Part shown: positions 19,360-26,715 of the stretch, one piece after another
How the letters are laid out: every line of letters begins with the position of its first letter
Numbering within the stretch: the stretch's first letter is position 1
Assembly (NCBI RefSeq): GCF_007096635.1
Contig: NZ_VKAA01000005.1
Location: forward strand, 186,001-250,000
Direction: 5' to 3'
Source: Mycolicibacterium sp. 018/SC-01/001
Lineage (GTDB): Bacteria; Actinomycetota; Actinomycetes; Mycobacteriales; Mycobacteriaceae
Length of the DNA stretch: 64,000 nucleotides
Notes under the pieces: model-generated
Told to the model about the DNA's origin: nothing
Seen by the model: the letters and a program-made list of their open reading frames with translations, nothing else
Databases searched by the model: none
Position numbers and translations under genes: made by a program

Positions 19360-20328
19360 TTACTGCGAGACAACCTTACTGAAGCGCAGCAGATGCCTGC
19401 GCCCCGTGTTGTCCTCCTTCAACGCGGCCACTACGGAATCACGGTAGGACCTCAGCCCGGCCGGAGGCGGCGGGATCACCGCGTCGATGTCGTGTTCGTG
19501 GCAGATCGCGTCGCACTCCAATGACTCGACGAGCGGACGTGCCAAGCCCGCCTTGATCGGCGTCACCAGACCCACCCAGTGGCTGGCGATCGTCGGCGTC
19601 AGGAACGGCAGCACCACCATCACGCGCCGGCGCAGACCTGCGACGTCGGCGTAGGTCTGCATCGCCTCGCCGTACTCCATGACGTCGGGCCCGCCCACAT
19701 CCCACGTGCGTGACTCCGGCACGTCCGCACTCGCAGCTTCGGCGAGGTAATACAGCGCGTCGTCGATCGAGATCGGCTGGATCTTGTTGTGCACCCACTT
19801 CGGGGTCGTCATCACCGGCAGCCGGTCGGTCAGGTGGCGCACCATCTCGAACGACGCCGAGCCCGACCCGATGACGATGCCCGCCTGCAGCACCATCGTC
19901 TCGATCGGCGAGGCCATCAAGATCTCCCCGACCTCGACGCGCGATCCGAGGTGGCGAGACAGATCGGCACCCTCGGGGTGCAGGCCGCTCAGATACACGA
20001 TGCGGCGCACCCCCGCCTTCTCGGCCGCGGCGGCCACATTGCGCGCCGAACGCGCCTCTTCGGCGACGAAATCCTTCGAGGTGCCCATCGAATGGACCAG
20101 GTAGTAGACGACGTCCATGCCGTCGAATGCCGCGGCCAGCGAGTCGGGCTTGGTGAGGTCGCCCTCCGTGACCTCGACCTGGTCACGCCACGGCGCGCTG
20201 TCCAGCTTCGCCGGTTTGCGGGCCATCGCCCGCACCGCATGGCCCCGCCCGAGCAGCTCGGGCACCAACTGCCCACCGATGTACCCGGTCGCACCCGTCA
20301 CCAGGCACTTGATCTGCTCAGCCGACAC
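19360..20328 (-). CDS. NAD(P)-binding SDR-like epimerase/reductase
   Basis: About 322 residues from GTG 20328. The Rossmann motif VTGATGYIGGQL is immediately N-terminal; DGMDVVYYLVHSMG and RIVYLSGLHPEG follow as in atypical extended SDR (NmrA/YbjT-like) proteins common in actinobacteria. The cofactor-binding region is intact; the classical YxxxK is not evident, so enzymatic activity is uncertain. GTG 20328 was preferred because GGAG lies 5 nt upstream; the frame is open further back but would then cross the divergent gene. It sits with the next gene between purF and purM. Confidence 0.85.
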   Translation of the reverse strand: MSAEQIKCLVTGATGYIGGQLVPELLGRGHAVRAMARKPAKLDSAPWRDQVEVTEGDLTKPDSLAAAFDGMDVVYYLVHSMGTSKDFVAEEARSARNVAAAAEKAGVRRIVYLSGLHPEGADLSRHLGSRVEVGEILMASPIETMVLQAGIVIGSGSASFEMVRHLTDRLPVMTTPKWVHNKIQPISIDDALYYLAEAASADVPESRTWDVGGPDVMEYGEAMQTYADVAGLRRRVMVVLPFLTPTIASHWVGLVTPIKAGLARPLVESLECDAICHEHDIDAVIPPPPAGLRSYRDSVVAALKEDNTGRRHLLRFSKVVSQ

Positions 20329-20462
20329 CTGCACTCCGATCGTCGCCGACACTCGAGAGGTCTTCGGTGCCGATACCGGGCTAGATTGCCCGCAAACGGG
20401 GGGATTAAGCAGAACCGGGCAACCTATGGGTACCGGGCATGCCACAGCACGACAATGGCGTC

Positions 20463-21080
20463 ATGGCGTTTCACGGATGGCCGATCGAGGCGGTGGAGTT
20501 CTACGAGGGCCTCGAGGCAGACAACACCAAGGTGTACTGGCAGGAGCACCGGGGAACCTACGACCGCCACGTGAAGGCGCCGATGGAGGAACTGCTCGGC
20601 GAGCTCGCCGACGAGTTCGGACCTGCCACGATGTTCCGGCCCTACCGTGACGTCCGGTTCAGCGCCGACAAGAGCCCCTACAAGACCACCTGCGCGGCCC
20701 GCATCGGCGCCGGGTACGTGTCCTTCTCCGCCGAGGGGCTGTCCGCCGGCGGCGGCCTCTACATGCCGGATTCTGGGGTGCTGCAACGTTTTCGCGACGC
20801 CGTCGACGACCCGCACTCAGGTGCCGAACTGGCCCGCATCGTCGCCGACCTGCGCCGAGCCGGCTACCAGATCACCGCGCACGACGTGCTCAAGACCGCA
20901 CCGCGCGGCTACCCCAAAGACCATCCCCGCATCGAGCTGCTACGCCACAAAGGCCTCGCGATGATGAAGAGCTGGCCCGTCGGCGCCTGGCTGGGCACCC
21001 GCAAGGCGAAGGACCGCGTGGTCACCACGCTGCGCGCGGCGGCGCCGCTGGAGCAGTGGCTGGACCGCCACGTCGGCTAG
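20463..21080 (+). CDS. DUF2461 family protein
   Basis: 205 residues resembling the DUF2461 (TIGR02453) family: WPIEAVEFYEGLEADNTKVYW, the conserved FRPYRDVRFSADKSPYKT block, and GLYMPDSGVLQRFR. Function is unknown across the family. ATG 20463 was chosen because homologues start near MAFxGWP; an upstream ATG at 20439 would add eight residues. Divergent from the SDR-like gene and upstream of purM. Confidence 0.85.
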   Translation: MAFHGWPIEAVEFYEGLEADNTKVYWQEHRGTYDRHVKAPMEELLGELADEFGPATMFRPYRDVRFSADKSPYKTTCAARIGAGYVSFSAEGLSAGGGLYMPDSGVLQRFRDAVDDPHSGAELARIVADLRRAGYQITAHDVLKTAPRGYPKDHPRIELLRHKGLAMMKSWPVGAWLGTRKAKDRVVTTLRAAAPLEQWLDRHVG

Positions 21081-21108
21081 CGGCGTATCGGGCACGGTCG
21101 CCGAGCGG

Positions 21109-21114
21109 TAGCCT
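21109..21114 (+). promoter_or_regulatory. -10 element before purM
   Basis: TAGCCT lies 8 nt before the purM ATG, with no Shine-Dalgarno between them. A leaderless or near-leaderless transcript is likely. Confidence 0.45.
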
Positions 21115-21122
21115 TATGGCCG

Positions 21123-22196
21123 ATGACCGATCGCGCCGAACAACACGGCATTTCCTACGCGTCGGCAGGGGTCGACATCGAAGCAGGCGACCGCGCCGTC
21201 GAGCTGTTCAAGCCCCTCGCCAAGAAGGCCACCCGGCCCGAGGTCCGAGGCGGCCTCGGGGGATTCGCGGGGCTGTTCGCCCTGCGCAGCGGATACCGCG
21301 AACCCCTGCTGGCCTCGTCGACCGACGGCGTGGGCACCAAGCTCGCCGTCGCCCAGGCGATGGACAAACACGACACGGTCGGCATCGACCTCGTGGCGAT
21401 GGTGGTCGACGACCTGGTGGTGTGCGGCGCCGAACCGCTGTTCCTCCAGGACTACATCGCCGTCGGGCGCACCGTCCCCGAACGCGTCGCAGAACTCGTC
21501 TCCGGTATCGCCGAAGGCTGTGTCGCGGCCGGTTGCGCGCTGCTCGGCGGTGAGACGGCCGAGCACCCCGGGCTGATGGCGCCCGATCACTACGACATCT
21601 CCGCGACCGGTATCGGTGTCGTGGAGGCGGACGACGTCCTGGGCCCCGATCGGGTCCGCCCCGGTGACGTCGTGATCGCGATGGCCTCCACGGGCCTGCA
21701 CTCCAACGGCTACTCGCTGGCCCGGCACGTGCTGCTGGAGATCGACCACATGAACCTCGCCGGACACGTCGAGGAATTCGGCCGCACCCTCGGTGAAGAA
21801 CTGCTCGAACCCACCCGCATCTACGCCAAGGACTGCCTCGCGCTGGCCGCCGAAACCCAGGTCCGCACGTTCTGCCACGTCACCGGCGGCGGACTGGCCG
21901 GCAATCTGGAACGCGTCATTCCACCCGGGCTGTGCGCCCACCTGGACCGCGGGACGTGGACCCCCGCACCCGTGTTCGGCATGATCGCCCAGCGCGGCCG
22001 CATCGAACGAGCCGAGATGGAGAAGACGTTCAACATGGGCGTCGGGATGGTGGCCGTCGTCGCGCCGGAGGACACCGATCGCGCACTGGCCATCCTGACC
22101 GCTCGTCACCTCAACTGCTGGACCCTCGGAACCATCGAGAAGGGCAGCAAGGACGGGTCACGAGCTGAACTCGTGGGCCAACACCCCCGATTCTGA
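21123..22196 (+). CDS. purM: AIR synthetase PurM
   Basis: 357 residues, phosphoribosylformylglycinamidine cyclo-ligase, which converts FGAM to AIR using ATP. Diagnostic segments are ISYASAGVDIEAGDRAVELF, the LLASSTDGVGTKLAVAQ nucleotide-binding loop, MVVDDLVVCGAEPLFLQDYIA (in parts), CALLGGETAEHPG and STGLHSNGYSLAR. Complete length. It follows purF after the two-gene SDR/DUF2461 insertion. The short DUF3073 gene converges on its 3' end. Confidence 0.97.
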   Translation: MTDRAEQHGISYASAGVDIEAGDRAVELFKPLAKKATRPEVRGGLGGFAGLFALRSGYREPLLASSTDGVGTKLAVAQAMDKHDTVGIDLVAMVVDDLVVCGAEPLFLQDYIAVGRTVPERVAELVSGIAEGCVAAGCALLGGETAEHPGLMAPDHYDISATGIGVVEADDVLGPDRVRPGDVVIAMASTGLHSNGYSLARHVLLEIDHMNLAGHVEEFGRTLGEELLEPTRIYAKDCLALAAETQVRTFCHVTGGGLAGNLERVIPPGLCAHLDRGTWTPAPVFGMIAQRGRIERAEMEKTFNMGVGMVAVVAPEDTDRALAILTARHLNCWTLGTIEKGSKDGSRAELVGQHPRF

Positions 22197-22222
22197 CCCG
22201 GGGGAGCCGGACGCACCGGCGG

Positions 22223-22402
22223 CTAGGGCCGCCAGTCGTCCTCGTCTGCCCAGCGATCATCCGACGGCACGTCGCCGCCGAGGCGGTCATCGTCTCCACC
22301 GGCCAGCTCGCGCTGGAGCCGCTCGAAATCGGTCTGCGGTGAGCTGTACTTGAGCTCACGAGCAACCTTGGTCTGCTTTGCCTTTGCCCGGCCGCGGCCC
22401 AT
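22223..22402 (-). CDS. DUF3073 family small protein
   Basis: A 59-residue protein with a very basic start, MGRGRAKAKQTKVARELKYS, followed by an acidic tail rich in Asp and Trp ending EDDWRP. This is the conserved actinobacterial DUF3073 protein located next to purM in mycobacteria. The charge-segregated form suggests nucleic-acid or ribosome association, but the function is unknown. The ATG is preceded on its strand by a GGGGG-containing stretch close to the start. The gene converges on purM with a 26-base gap. Confidence 0.88.
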   Translation of the reverse strand: MGRGRAKAKQTKVARELKYSSPQTDFERLQRELAGGDDDRLGGDVPSDDRWADEDDWRP

Positions 22403-22532
22403 GGGGGAACCCCCTCGCGCAATAACGGAGCGGCCTAATTGCTAGGCGGCTCCGATCTGAGTGTGTCTATTGTCCTGCCGACACTTTACCGTGCCGAACG
22501 CCGCGGCGCTGGCAGGCCCCGTTTTGCCTCGG

Positions 22533-23618
22533 TCACCGCGCCGCGCCCCGCAGCCTGTCCACCGCTACCCGGCCCGCCCCCGCGACGTCGGCGGCCGGGA
22601 GGGAGTCAGGGTCCATGGTCGCCGCCACCGCCACCTCACCGCCGGTCGTGAGCTCGGTGTCGGCCGGTAGCCCCCGTTTGAGCAGCGCCAGCGCGATCGG
22701 GCCCTCGTCGACGTGCTCCACGACAGTGCCCAACCGGCCGACGGTGCGGCCGCCGGCCAGCACCGGATCGCCGGTGGACGGCCGATCAGAAGCGCCGTCG
22801 AGGTGGAGCAGGACCAGCATGCGGGGCGGTTTGCCCAGGTTGTGCACTCGCGCCACCGTCTCCTGGCCGCGGTAGCACCCCTTGTCCAGGTGCACCGCCG
22901 AGCCGATCCATCCCACCTCGTGCGGGATGGTGCGCTCATCGGTGTCGACGCCGAGCCGCGGCCGCAGCGCCGCCACGCGGTGGGCTTCGGACGCCCACAC
23001 CCCTGCCTGGCGCACTCCCGCAGCGTCCAGCCGCTGCAGATGGGAAGACACGTCGGCGCGGGGCACGACGAGGTCCACCTCGTCATGCGAGCCCGGCACG
23101 GCGCGCAGGAATCCACCGTCCGGCAACGCGACGGCCGTGCCGGGAACCGGCAGCGACGCGACGCCGAGTGCGGTCAGCACCGCCGGTTCCGACGCCCCGG
23201 GCCCCAACAGGGACAACACCGCCAGATCGGCTGGCTCCACGACGACGTCGGCCCAGAACACCATCTTGCGCAGGAATGTCAGCAGCGGCTCTCCACGCCA
23301 GGGCTCGGTGTCGAGGATCGTGACACCGTCGAGCTGGGTCTGCACCCAGTGGTCCTCGACGCGCCCCTGGCCGTCGAGGCTCAGATTCTCCGTCACCGCA
23401 CCGTCGGGGAGATCGCTGACGTGCTGGCTGGAGATCGTATGCAGCCAGCTCTTACGCTCCGCGCCGGTCAGTTTCACGACCGCGCGATGCGACCGGTCCA
23501 CCACGACGGCACCGCGCTGCGCTGCGCGCTGCTCGCCCAGCGGATCGCCGAAATGCCAGACCGCGCCGGAGTCGGGCCCCGTCTCGGGGGCCGGGACCGC
23601 AGAGGTGTGGGAAGACAT
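22533..23618 (-). CDS. Folate-binding protein YgfZ-like
   Basis: 361 residues of the GcvT-like YgfZ family, tetrahydrofolate-dependent factors that support Fe-S cluster enzymes. The signature DKGCYRGQETVARVHN near residues 245-260 contains the conserved KGCYxGQE cysteine, and the C-terminal barrel strands follow. No catalytic GcvT residues are claimed. It is divergent from pabC with about 50 bases between starts, which links two folate-related genes at one control region. Confidence 0.93.
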   Translation of the reverse strand: MSSHTSAVPAPETGPDSGAVWHFGDPLGEQRAAQRGAVVVDRSHRAVVKLTGAERKSWLHTISSQHVSDLPDGAVTENLSLDGQGRVEDHWVQTQLDGVTILDTEPWRGEPLLTFLRKMVFWADVVVEPADLAVLSLLGPGASEPAVLTALGVASLPVPGTAVALPDGGFLRAVPGSHDEVDLVVPRADVSSHLQRLDAAGVRQAGVWASEAHRVAALRPRLGVDTDERTIPHEVGWIGSAVHLDKGCYRGQETVARVHNLGKPPRMLVLLHLDGASDRPSTGDPVLAGGRTVGRLGTVVEHVDEGPIALALLKRGLPADTELTTGGEVAVAATMDPDSLPAADVAGAGRVAVDRLRGAAR

Positions 23619-23669
23619 GACTCAACTCTACGAGCCGGCCGCCGTGGGCCGCCGCTACGCTGGTGCCCC

Positions 23670-24548
23670 ATGGCCGGACTCAGCGTGGTGGTCTCCCTCG
23701 ACGGCGGGACCTGCGATCCCGCCGCTCCACTGCTTCACGCCGACGACCTCGCCGCGGTCCGCGGGGACGGGATCTTCGAGACTCTGCTCATCCGCGATGG
23801 TGCGCCCTGCCTGCTCGACGCGCACCTCGCCCGTCTCACGCATTCTGCGCAGCTGATGGACCTGCCCGCGCCGGACCTCGCGGTGTGGCGCTCGGCGATC
23901 GCGCAGGCGGTGCACCAGTGGCTGGAAGGCGGTGGAGACGAAGGCGTGCTGCGCCTGGTGTACAGCCGCGGCCGGGAGAGCGACCCGACCGGCACGGCCT
24001 ACGCGACCATCGGCCCGCTCGCGCCGCGCGTGGCCGACGCGCGACGCGCGGGCGTCGCCGCACTGACACTCGATCGCGGCCTCGCCTCCGATGCCGACGA
24101 GAACCTGCCGTGGCTGGTGGCGGGCGCCAAGACGCTGTCGTACGCCGTCAACATGGCGGCCTTGCGCCACGCAGCACGTCACGGCGCCGGCGACGTCATC
24201 TTCGTCAGCACCGACGGCCACATCCTCGAAGGTCCCCGCTCCACCGTCGTCATCGCCACCACGTCCGACGACGGCCGGCCCTGCCTGCTCACCCCGCCGC
24301 CCTGGTATCCCATCCTGCGGGGGACCACTCAGCGGGCGTTGTTCGAGGCGGCCCGCACCGCCGGCTTCGACTGCGACTACCAGGCGCTGCGACCGGAGGA
24401 CCTGCTGACCGCGCAGGGCGTGTGGCTGGTGTCGAGCATCACGCTGGCAGCGCGCGTGCACACTCTCAACGGTGCCGTGCTCGCGCCCGCCCCGTTGGCT
24501 GCCGACATCGCCGCGCTCGTCGACAAGGCCATCCTCAGCGATCGCTGA
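23670..24548 (+). CDS. pabC: Aminodeoxychorismate lyase / class IV PLP enzyme
   Basis: 292 residues, fold-type IV PLP enzyme. The catalytic lysine is in GAKTLSYAVNMAALRHA near residue 155, and the DGHILEGPRSTVVI loop (about 183-197) contacts PLP as in branched-chain aminotransferase/ADC lyase members. RGDGIFETLLIRDG near the N-terminus is typical. Likely produces p-aminobenzoate for folate. Start ATG 23670, because the preceding open frame is antisense to the ygfZ-like gene. Exact substrate assignment (ADC lyase versus aminotransferase) is by context. Confidence 0.87.
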   Translation: MAGLSVVVSLDGGTCDPAAPLLHADDLAAVRGDGIFETLLIRDGAPCLLDAHLARLTHSAQLMDLPAPDLAVWRSAIAQAVHQWLEGGGDEGVLRLVYSRGRESDPTGTAYATIGPLAPRVADARRAGVAALTLDRGLASDADENLPWLVAGAKTLSYAVNMAALRHAARHGAGDVIFVSTDGHILEGPRSTVVIATTSDDGRPCLLTPPPWYPILRGTTQRALFEAARTAGFDCDYQALRPEDLLTAQGVWLVSSITLAARVHTLNGAVLAPAPLAADIAALVDKAILSDR

Positions 24549-24603
24549 GAGATTAATTCCCTTGTCGCGCAGCCACAGCGCGAGTACCTTCGCCTGTACA
24601 CAG

Positions 24604-24619
24604 GGAAGGAGGTGGTCCG
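24604..24619 (+). other. 16-nt stretch complementary to the 16S rRNA 3' tail
   Basis: GGGAAGGAGGTGGTCC can pair over all 16 positions (13 Watson-Crick, 3 G-U) with the actinobacterial 16S tail GGATCACCTCCTTTCT, far beyond a usual Shine-Dalgarno. It lies 5-12 nt before candidate mini-ORF starts and upstream of a large hairpin. Confidence 0.6.
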
Positions 24620-24624
24620 ACAAA

Positions 24625-24663
24625 TTGAATGACTTATGGACATGTGAGGTGGCTGCGAGCTAG
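24625..24663 (+). CDS. Candidate 12-codon mini-ORF behind extended SD
   Basis: From TTG 24625 the frame reads MNDLWTCEVAAS and stops at TAG 24661-24663. An overlapping ATG at 24629 opens a different frame (MTYGHVRWLRAS...) that runs on into the hairpin. The distance from AGGAGG is 12 or 16 nt, long for either start. The element is kept because the Shine-Dalgarno is exceptional; translation is unproven and the region may act as RNA only. Confidence 0.35.
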   Translation: MNDLWTCEVAAS

Positions 24664-24723
24664 CAGCGCCGGGGAGCGCTTGACGCCTACTGCGCGCGCT
24701 GGCGAATTCCCCGCAGCCACCCG

Positions 24724-24772
24724 GCCCCCGAGCCCCTCGGTTGAGTCCGACCGAGGACCACGGCTCGGGGGC
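24724..24772. terminator. Bidirectional hairpin between pabC and lipoprotein gene
   Basis: Perfect 11-bp outer arms (GCCCCCGAGCC at 24724 and GGCTCGGGGGC at 24762) enclose 7-bp inner arms (CCTCGGT / ACCGAGG) around an 8-nt loop. It lies between convergent genes, where a shared terminator is expected; there is no strong U-run. Confidence 0.65.
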
Positions 24773-24782
24773 TGCTCCGTTT

Positions 24783-25052
24783 CTAGGGGTCGGTCGGCGC
24801 GTCCGGACCGGGGGCCAACGACGAACACTCCCGCATCGCGGCCTCCCACGTGGCGGGATCCACGCCGGGAGGCGGTCCGGTCATCGGGCCGGGTGCGCTC
24901 GGAACGCCGTGCTGGCCCAGACAGTAGGCGAGCGAGCCGTGACCCACACTCGGCGACACCGTCGTGGTCGGCGTCGGTTCTTGCGGCGCGGGAGAAGAGC
25001 ACGACATGACCATGCTCGCCGCGCACACCATAACGGCCGTCCCGGCGCGCAC
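24783..25052 (-). CDS. Small lipoprotein
   Basis: 89 residues from GTG 25052. A short basic start (VRAG) and hydrophobic stretch end in VMSC at residues 15-18, an acceptable lipobox, followed by a Pro/Thr-rich linker (PAPQEPTPTTTV) and a small domain with two cysteines (YCLGQHG and ECSS) that could form a disulfide. Exported and lipid-anchored by inference. The GTG overlaps the stop of the upstream FABP-like gene by one base, so translation is coupled. No family recognised. Confidence 0.7.
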   Translation of the reverse strand: MRAGTAVMVCAASMVMSCSSPAPQEPTPTTTVSPSVGHGSLAYCLGQHGVPSAPGPMTGPPPGVDPATWEAAMRECSSLAPGPDAPTDP

Positions 25053-25681
25053 TAACCGACGAACCGGGCCAGGCGGGCGGACAGATGCGGGACCAGGCCA
25101 CCGTCGGCGTCGACACGCTCCTCCACGTAGGCGAGATCGCCCCCGTCGACGATCCCGTAGAGCCGTTTTGCCCCGCCGACGAGCACCCCGGACTTGCTGC
25201 GCGCCAGCGCGTCGGTGACCAGTTCCCACGACGATTGGTTGAGTGGCCTGCCATAGAACAGCTCCACATAGCCCGCCGAATGCGCCAGCAGCAATTCGAT
25301 GGCCTGCGATTCGCCGGGATCGCCCGGATCGTTGACGAACCGCCAGAACCCGGTCTCGCGCAGGGTCTGGCCGTCGTAGTCACCGTCATCGGTCAGCCGC
25401 CAGGAGCGTGCTTCCCAGTTCAGATAGTCCGCGCCGTCGTGCGACACGACGATCTGCTGGCCGAACCGGTAATCGCCGTGCGCCCCGCGGCCCTCGCCTT
25501 CCCCGCGCCAGACCCCGACCAACGGCAGCAGCGCCAGCAGCCGGTCGTCGAGATCAGCCCCTTCGCGCAGGTTGGCGGTGTCGGCGGGCACGGGAAGGTC
25601 CCCGAAAGCCGGGATGTTGCGCGCGGCGGTCTGCCGGGCGCGCTCGGCAGCTGCGGCGACTGCCTCGTCGCCCGAGGTCAC
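25052..25681 (-). CDS. FABP/nitrobindin-like beta-barrel protein
   Basis: About 209 residues. The motif [11 protein letters not shown] is the signature of the DUF1794/nitrobindin-type fatty-acid-binding-protein-like barrels, in which a conserved His may coordinate haem; later strands include [20 protein letters not shown] and [10 protein letters not shown]. Likely a cytoplasmic haem or lipid ligand-binding protein. GTG 25681 was chosen because it overlaps the stop of a 32-codon membrane peptide ORF (GTGA); an ATG 45 bases upstream would overlap that ORF fully. Orthologous context: M. tuberculosis Rv0813c region. Confidence 0.85.
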   Translation of the reverse strand: MTSGDEAVAAAAERARQTAARNIPAFGDLPVPADTANLREGADLDDRLLALLPLVGVWRGEGEGRGAHGDYRFGQQIVVSHDGADYLNWEARSWRLTDDGDYDGQTLRETGFWRFVNDPGDPGESQAIELLLAHSAGYVELFYGRPLNQSSWELVTDALARSKSGVLVGGAKRLYGIVDGGDLAYVEERVDADGGLVPHLSARLARFVG

Positions 25682-25776
25682 GACTCGTCGGTGATCAGCC
25701 GGTACAGCGCGTAGAGCGCGAACCACGTGATCACCACGACGGCCGCGACGAGCAGGAGTTCGTAGAACAACACCAC
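25678..25776 (-). CDS. Small single-span membrane peptide, leaderless
   Basis: 32 residues: [19 protein letters not shown], then [13 protein letters not shown]. One transmembrane helix covers most of the peptide, with a charged C-terminus. A TAGACT -10 box stands exactly 7 nt before the first GTG, which marks the start as leaderless, and the TGA stop overlaps the next start by 4 bases. Function unknown; the arrangement makes the FABP-like protein translationally dependent on this peptide. Confidence 0.75.
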   Translation of the reverse strand: MVLFYELLLVAAVVVITWFALYALYRLITDES

Positions 25777-25783
25777 GGGGGAG

Positions 25784-25789
25784 AGTCTA
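25784..25789 (-). promoter_or_regulatory. -10 element for leaderless membrane peptide operon
   Basis: TAGACT on the minus strand, 7 nt before GTG 25776, drives the three-gene unit of membrane peptide, FABP-like protein and lipoprotein. Confidence 0.6.
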
Positions 25790-25814
25790 GCTCCCGTTCA
25801 TCGCGGCGCTGAGG

Positions 25815-26135
25815 TCAGCTGACCTTGCTCTCGTACTCGGGGCAGAAGGCACCGGTGGCCGCCCCGACGAAGTAGCCGGCTTGGTAGTCCGACCAGTCGG
25901 TGACGCTGGTCAGGTCGGCGACCTCCTGTTCGAAGGAGGCGCCGTTCTCCCAGTCCTGGCAGACCGCACGGCCGGTGTCGAGCACCTGCTGGGTCTTGTC
26001 CGAGGGCCACGTGATGCCGCCCTTGCCGATCACCGTGAGAAAGTCGCCCTCGGGATCGGCAAGAGCCGCGGGCGCACTGATCAAACCGACCGTGGCGAAC
26101 GCCGCGGCTGCAGCAAAGGCGATGGTGATCTTCAT
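25815..26135 (-). CDS. DUF732 family secreted protein
   Basis: 106 residues with a Sec signal peptide (MKITIAFAAAAAFATVGLISAPAALA, cleavage before DPEGDF near residue 27). The mature part has the mycobacterial DUF732 pattern: GRAVCQDWENGAS and AFCPEY carrying the two conserved cysteines of a small helical exported domain. Function unknown in the family. Monocistronic, between a hairpin-ended sulfur operon and the membrane-peptide operon. Confidence 0.88.
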   Translation of the reverse strand: MKITIAFAAAAAFATVGLISAPAALADPEGDFLTVIGKGGITWPSDKTQQVLDTGRAVCQDWENGASFEQEVADLTSVTDWSDYQAGYFVGAATGAFCPEYESKVS

Positions 26136-26257
26136 GGTCGGGTCCTCGGAGGTGATGGCCCACGCGGGTGCGCGGGCAATGCCTCCATCGTCGCCGACGA
26201 CAGCTAATCGTGCAGCGTTTTCACAGGAAGTTCGGGATCAAGATCAACGTCGCGTGC

Positions 26258-26292
26258 GAGGAGTCGCGCCCCGACAGCGGGCGCGACTCCTC
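26258..26292. terminator. Perfect 14-bp hairpin downstream of the sulfur operon
   Basis: GAGGAGTCGCGCCC (26258-26271) and GGGCGCGACTCCTC (26279-26292) are exact complements around a 7-nt loop. Located past the 3' end of the leftward sseC gene. No U-run follows, as is common for mycobacterial terminators. Confidence 0.6.
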
Positions 26293-26418
26293 GGCGGCTC
26301 GTGCCTCACCGCCTTCGTCGTCACGCGCTACCTGATGGCGCGACTCCTACGTCGTCACGCGCTACCTGACGGCGCGACTCCTCGGCGGCTCGTGCCTCGC
26401 CGCCTTCGTCGTCACGCG
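26281..26418. repeat. Direct repeats derived from the sseC 3' end
   Basis: A 47-bp unit at 26281-26327 recurs at 26372-26418 with one mismatch. The right copy includes the last codons of the DUF1416 gene. Between them, a shorter copy (CGTCGTCACGCGCTACCTGA-type segment followed by GGCGCGACTCCT) fills the gap, so the block is a small local tandem duplication. Confidence 0.75.
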
Positions 26419-26714
26419 ACCTTGACGTCGACCTCGTGAATCCCCGCGCCCGCCGGCGCCACCGAAGCGTCACCGTTGCCCGCCGGGGACAGCGCCCGCA
26501 GCGTCCACGTGCCCGGCGCGGCGAAGAACCGGAAGTCACCGGTGGCCGACGCGACGACCTCGGCGGTGAACTCGTCGGAGCTGTCCAGCAGCCGCACGAA
26601 CGCTCCGCCGACCGCCTGGCCGGAGCCGTCGACCACGCGACCGGTGATCACCGTCTCCTTCTCGAGGTCGACGCTCGCGGGCAACGTCAGTCCTTGTTTC
26701 GGTGCAGAGCACAT
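26412..26714 (-). CDS. sseC: DUF1416 protein SseC-like
   Basis: 100 residues matching the actinobacterial DUF1416 family (SseC), always found next to the thiosulfate sulfurtransferase. It begins MCSAPKQGLTLPASVDLEKE and continues as a carboxypeptidase-regulatory-like beta-sandwich (ITGRVVDGSGQAVGGAFVRLLD, FRFFAAPGTWTLRAL). Its ATG follows the sulfurtransferase stop immediately. Probably a partner in sulfur transfer; biochemical role unproven. Confidence 0.92.
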   Translation of the reverse strand: MCSAPKQGLTLPASVDLEKETVITGRVVDGSGQAVGGAFVRLLDSSDEFTAEVVASATGDFRFFAAPGTWTLRALSPAGNGDASVAPAGAGIHEVDVKVA

Positions 26715-26715
26715 A

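Noticed and set aside
24629..25009. 126-codon frame (MTYGHVRWLRAS...) after the extended SD
   Set aside because: It runs through the terminator hairpin and the antisense of the lipoprotein gene; codon use is poor after the first dozen codons.
26281..26418. CRISPR or IS ends
   Set aside because: Only two near-identical 47-bp copies with a third partial one; no spacers, no transposase, no target duplication.
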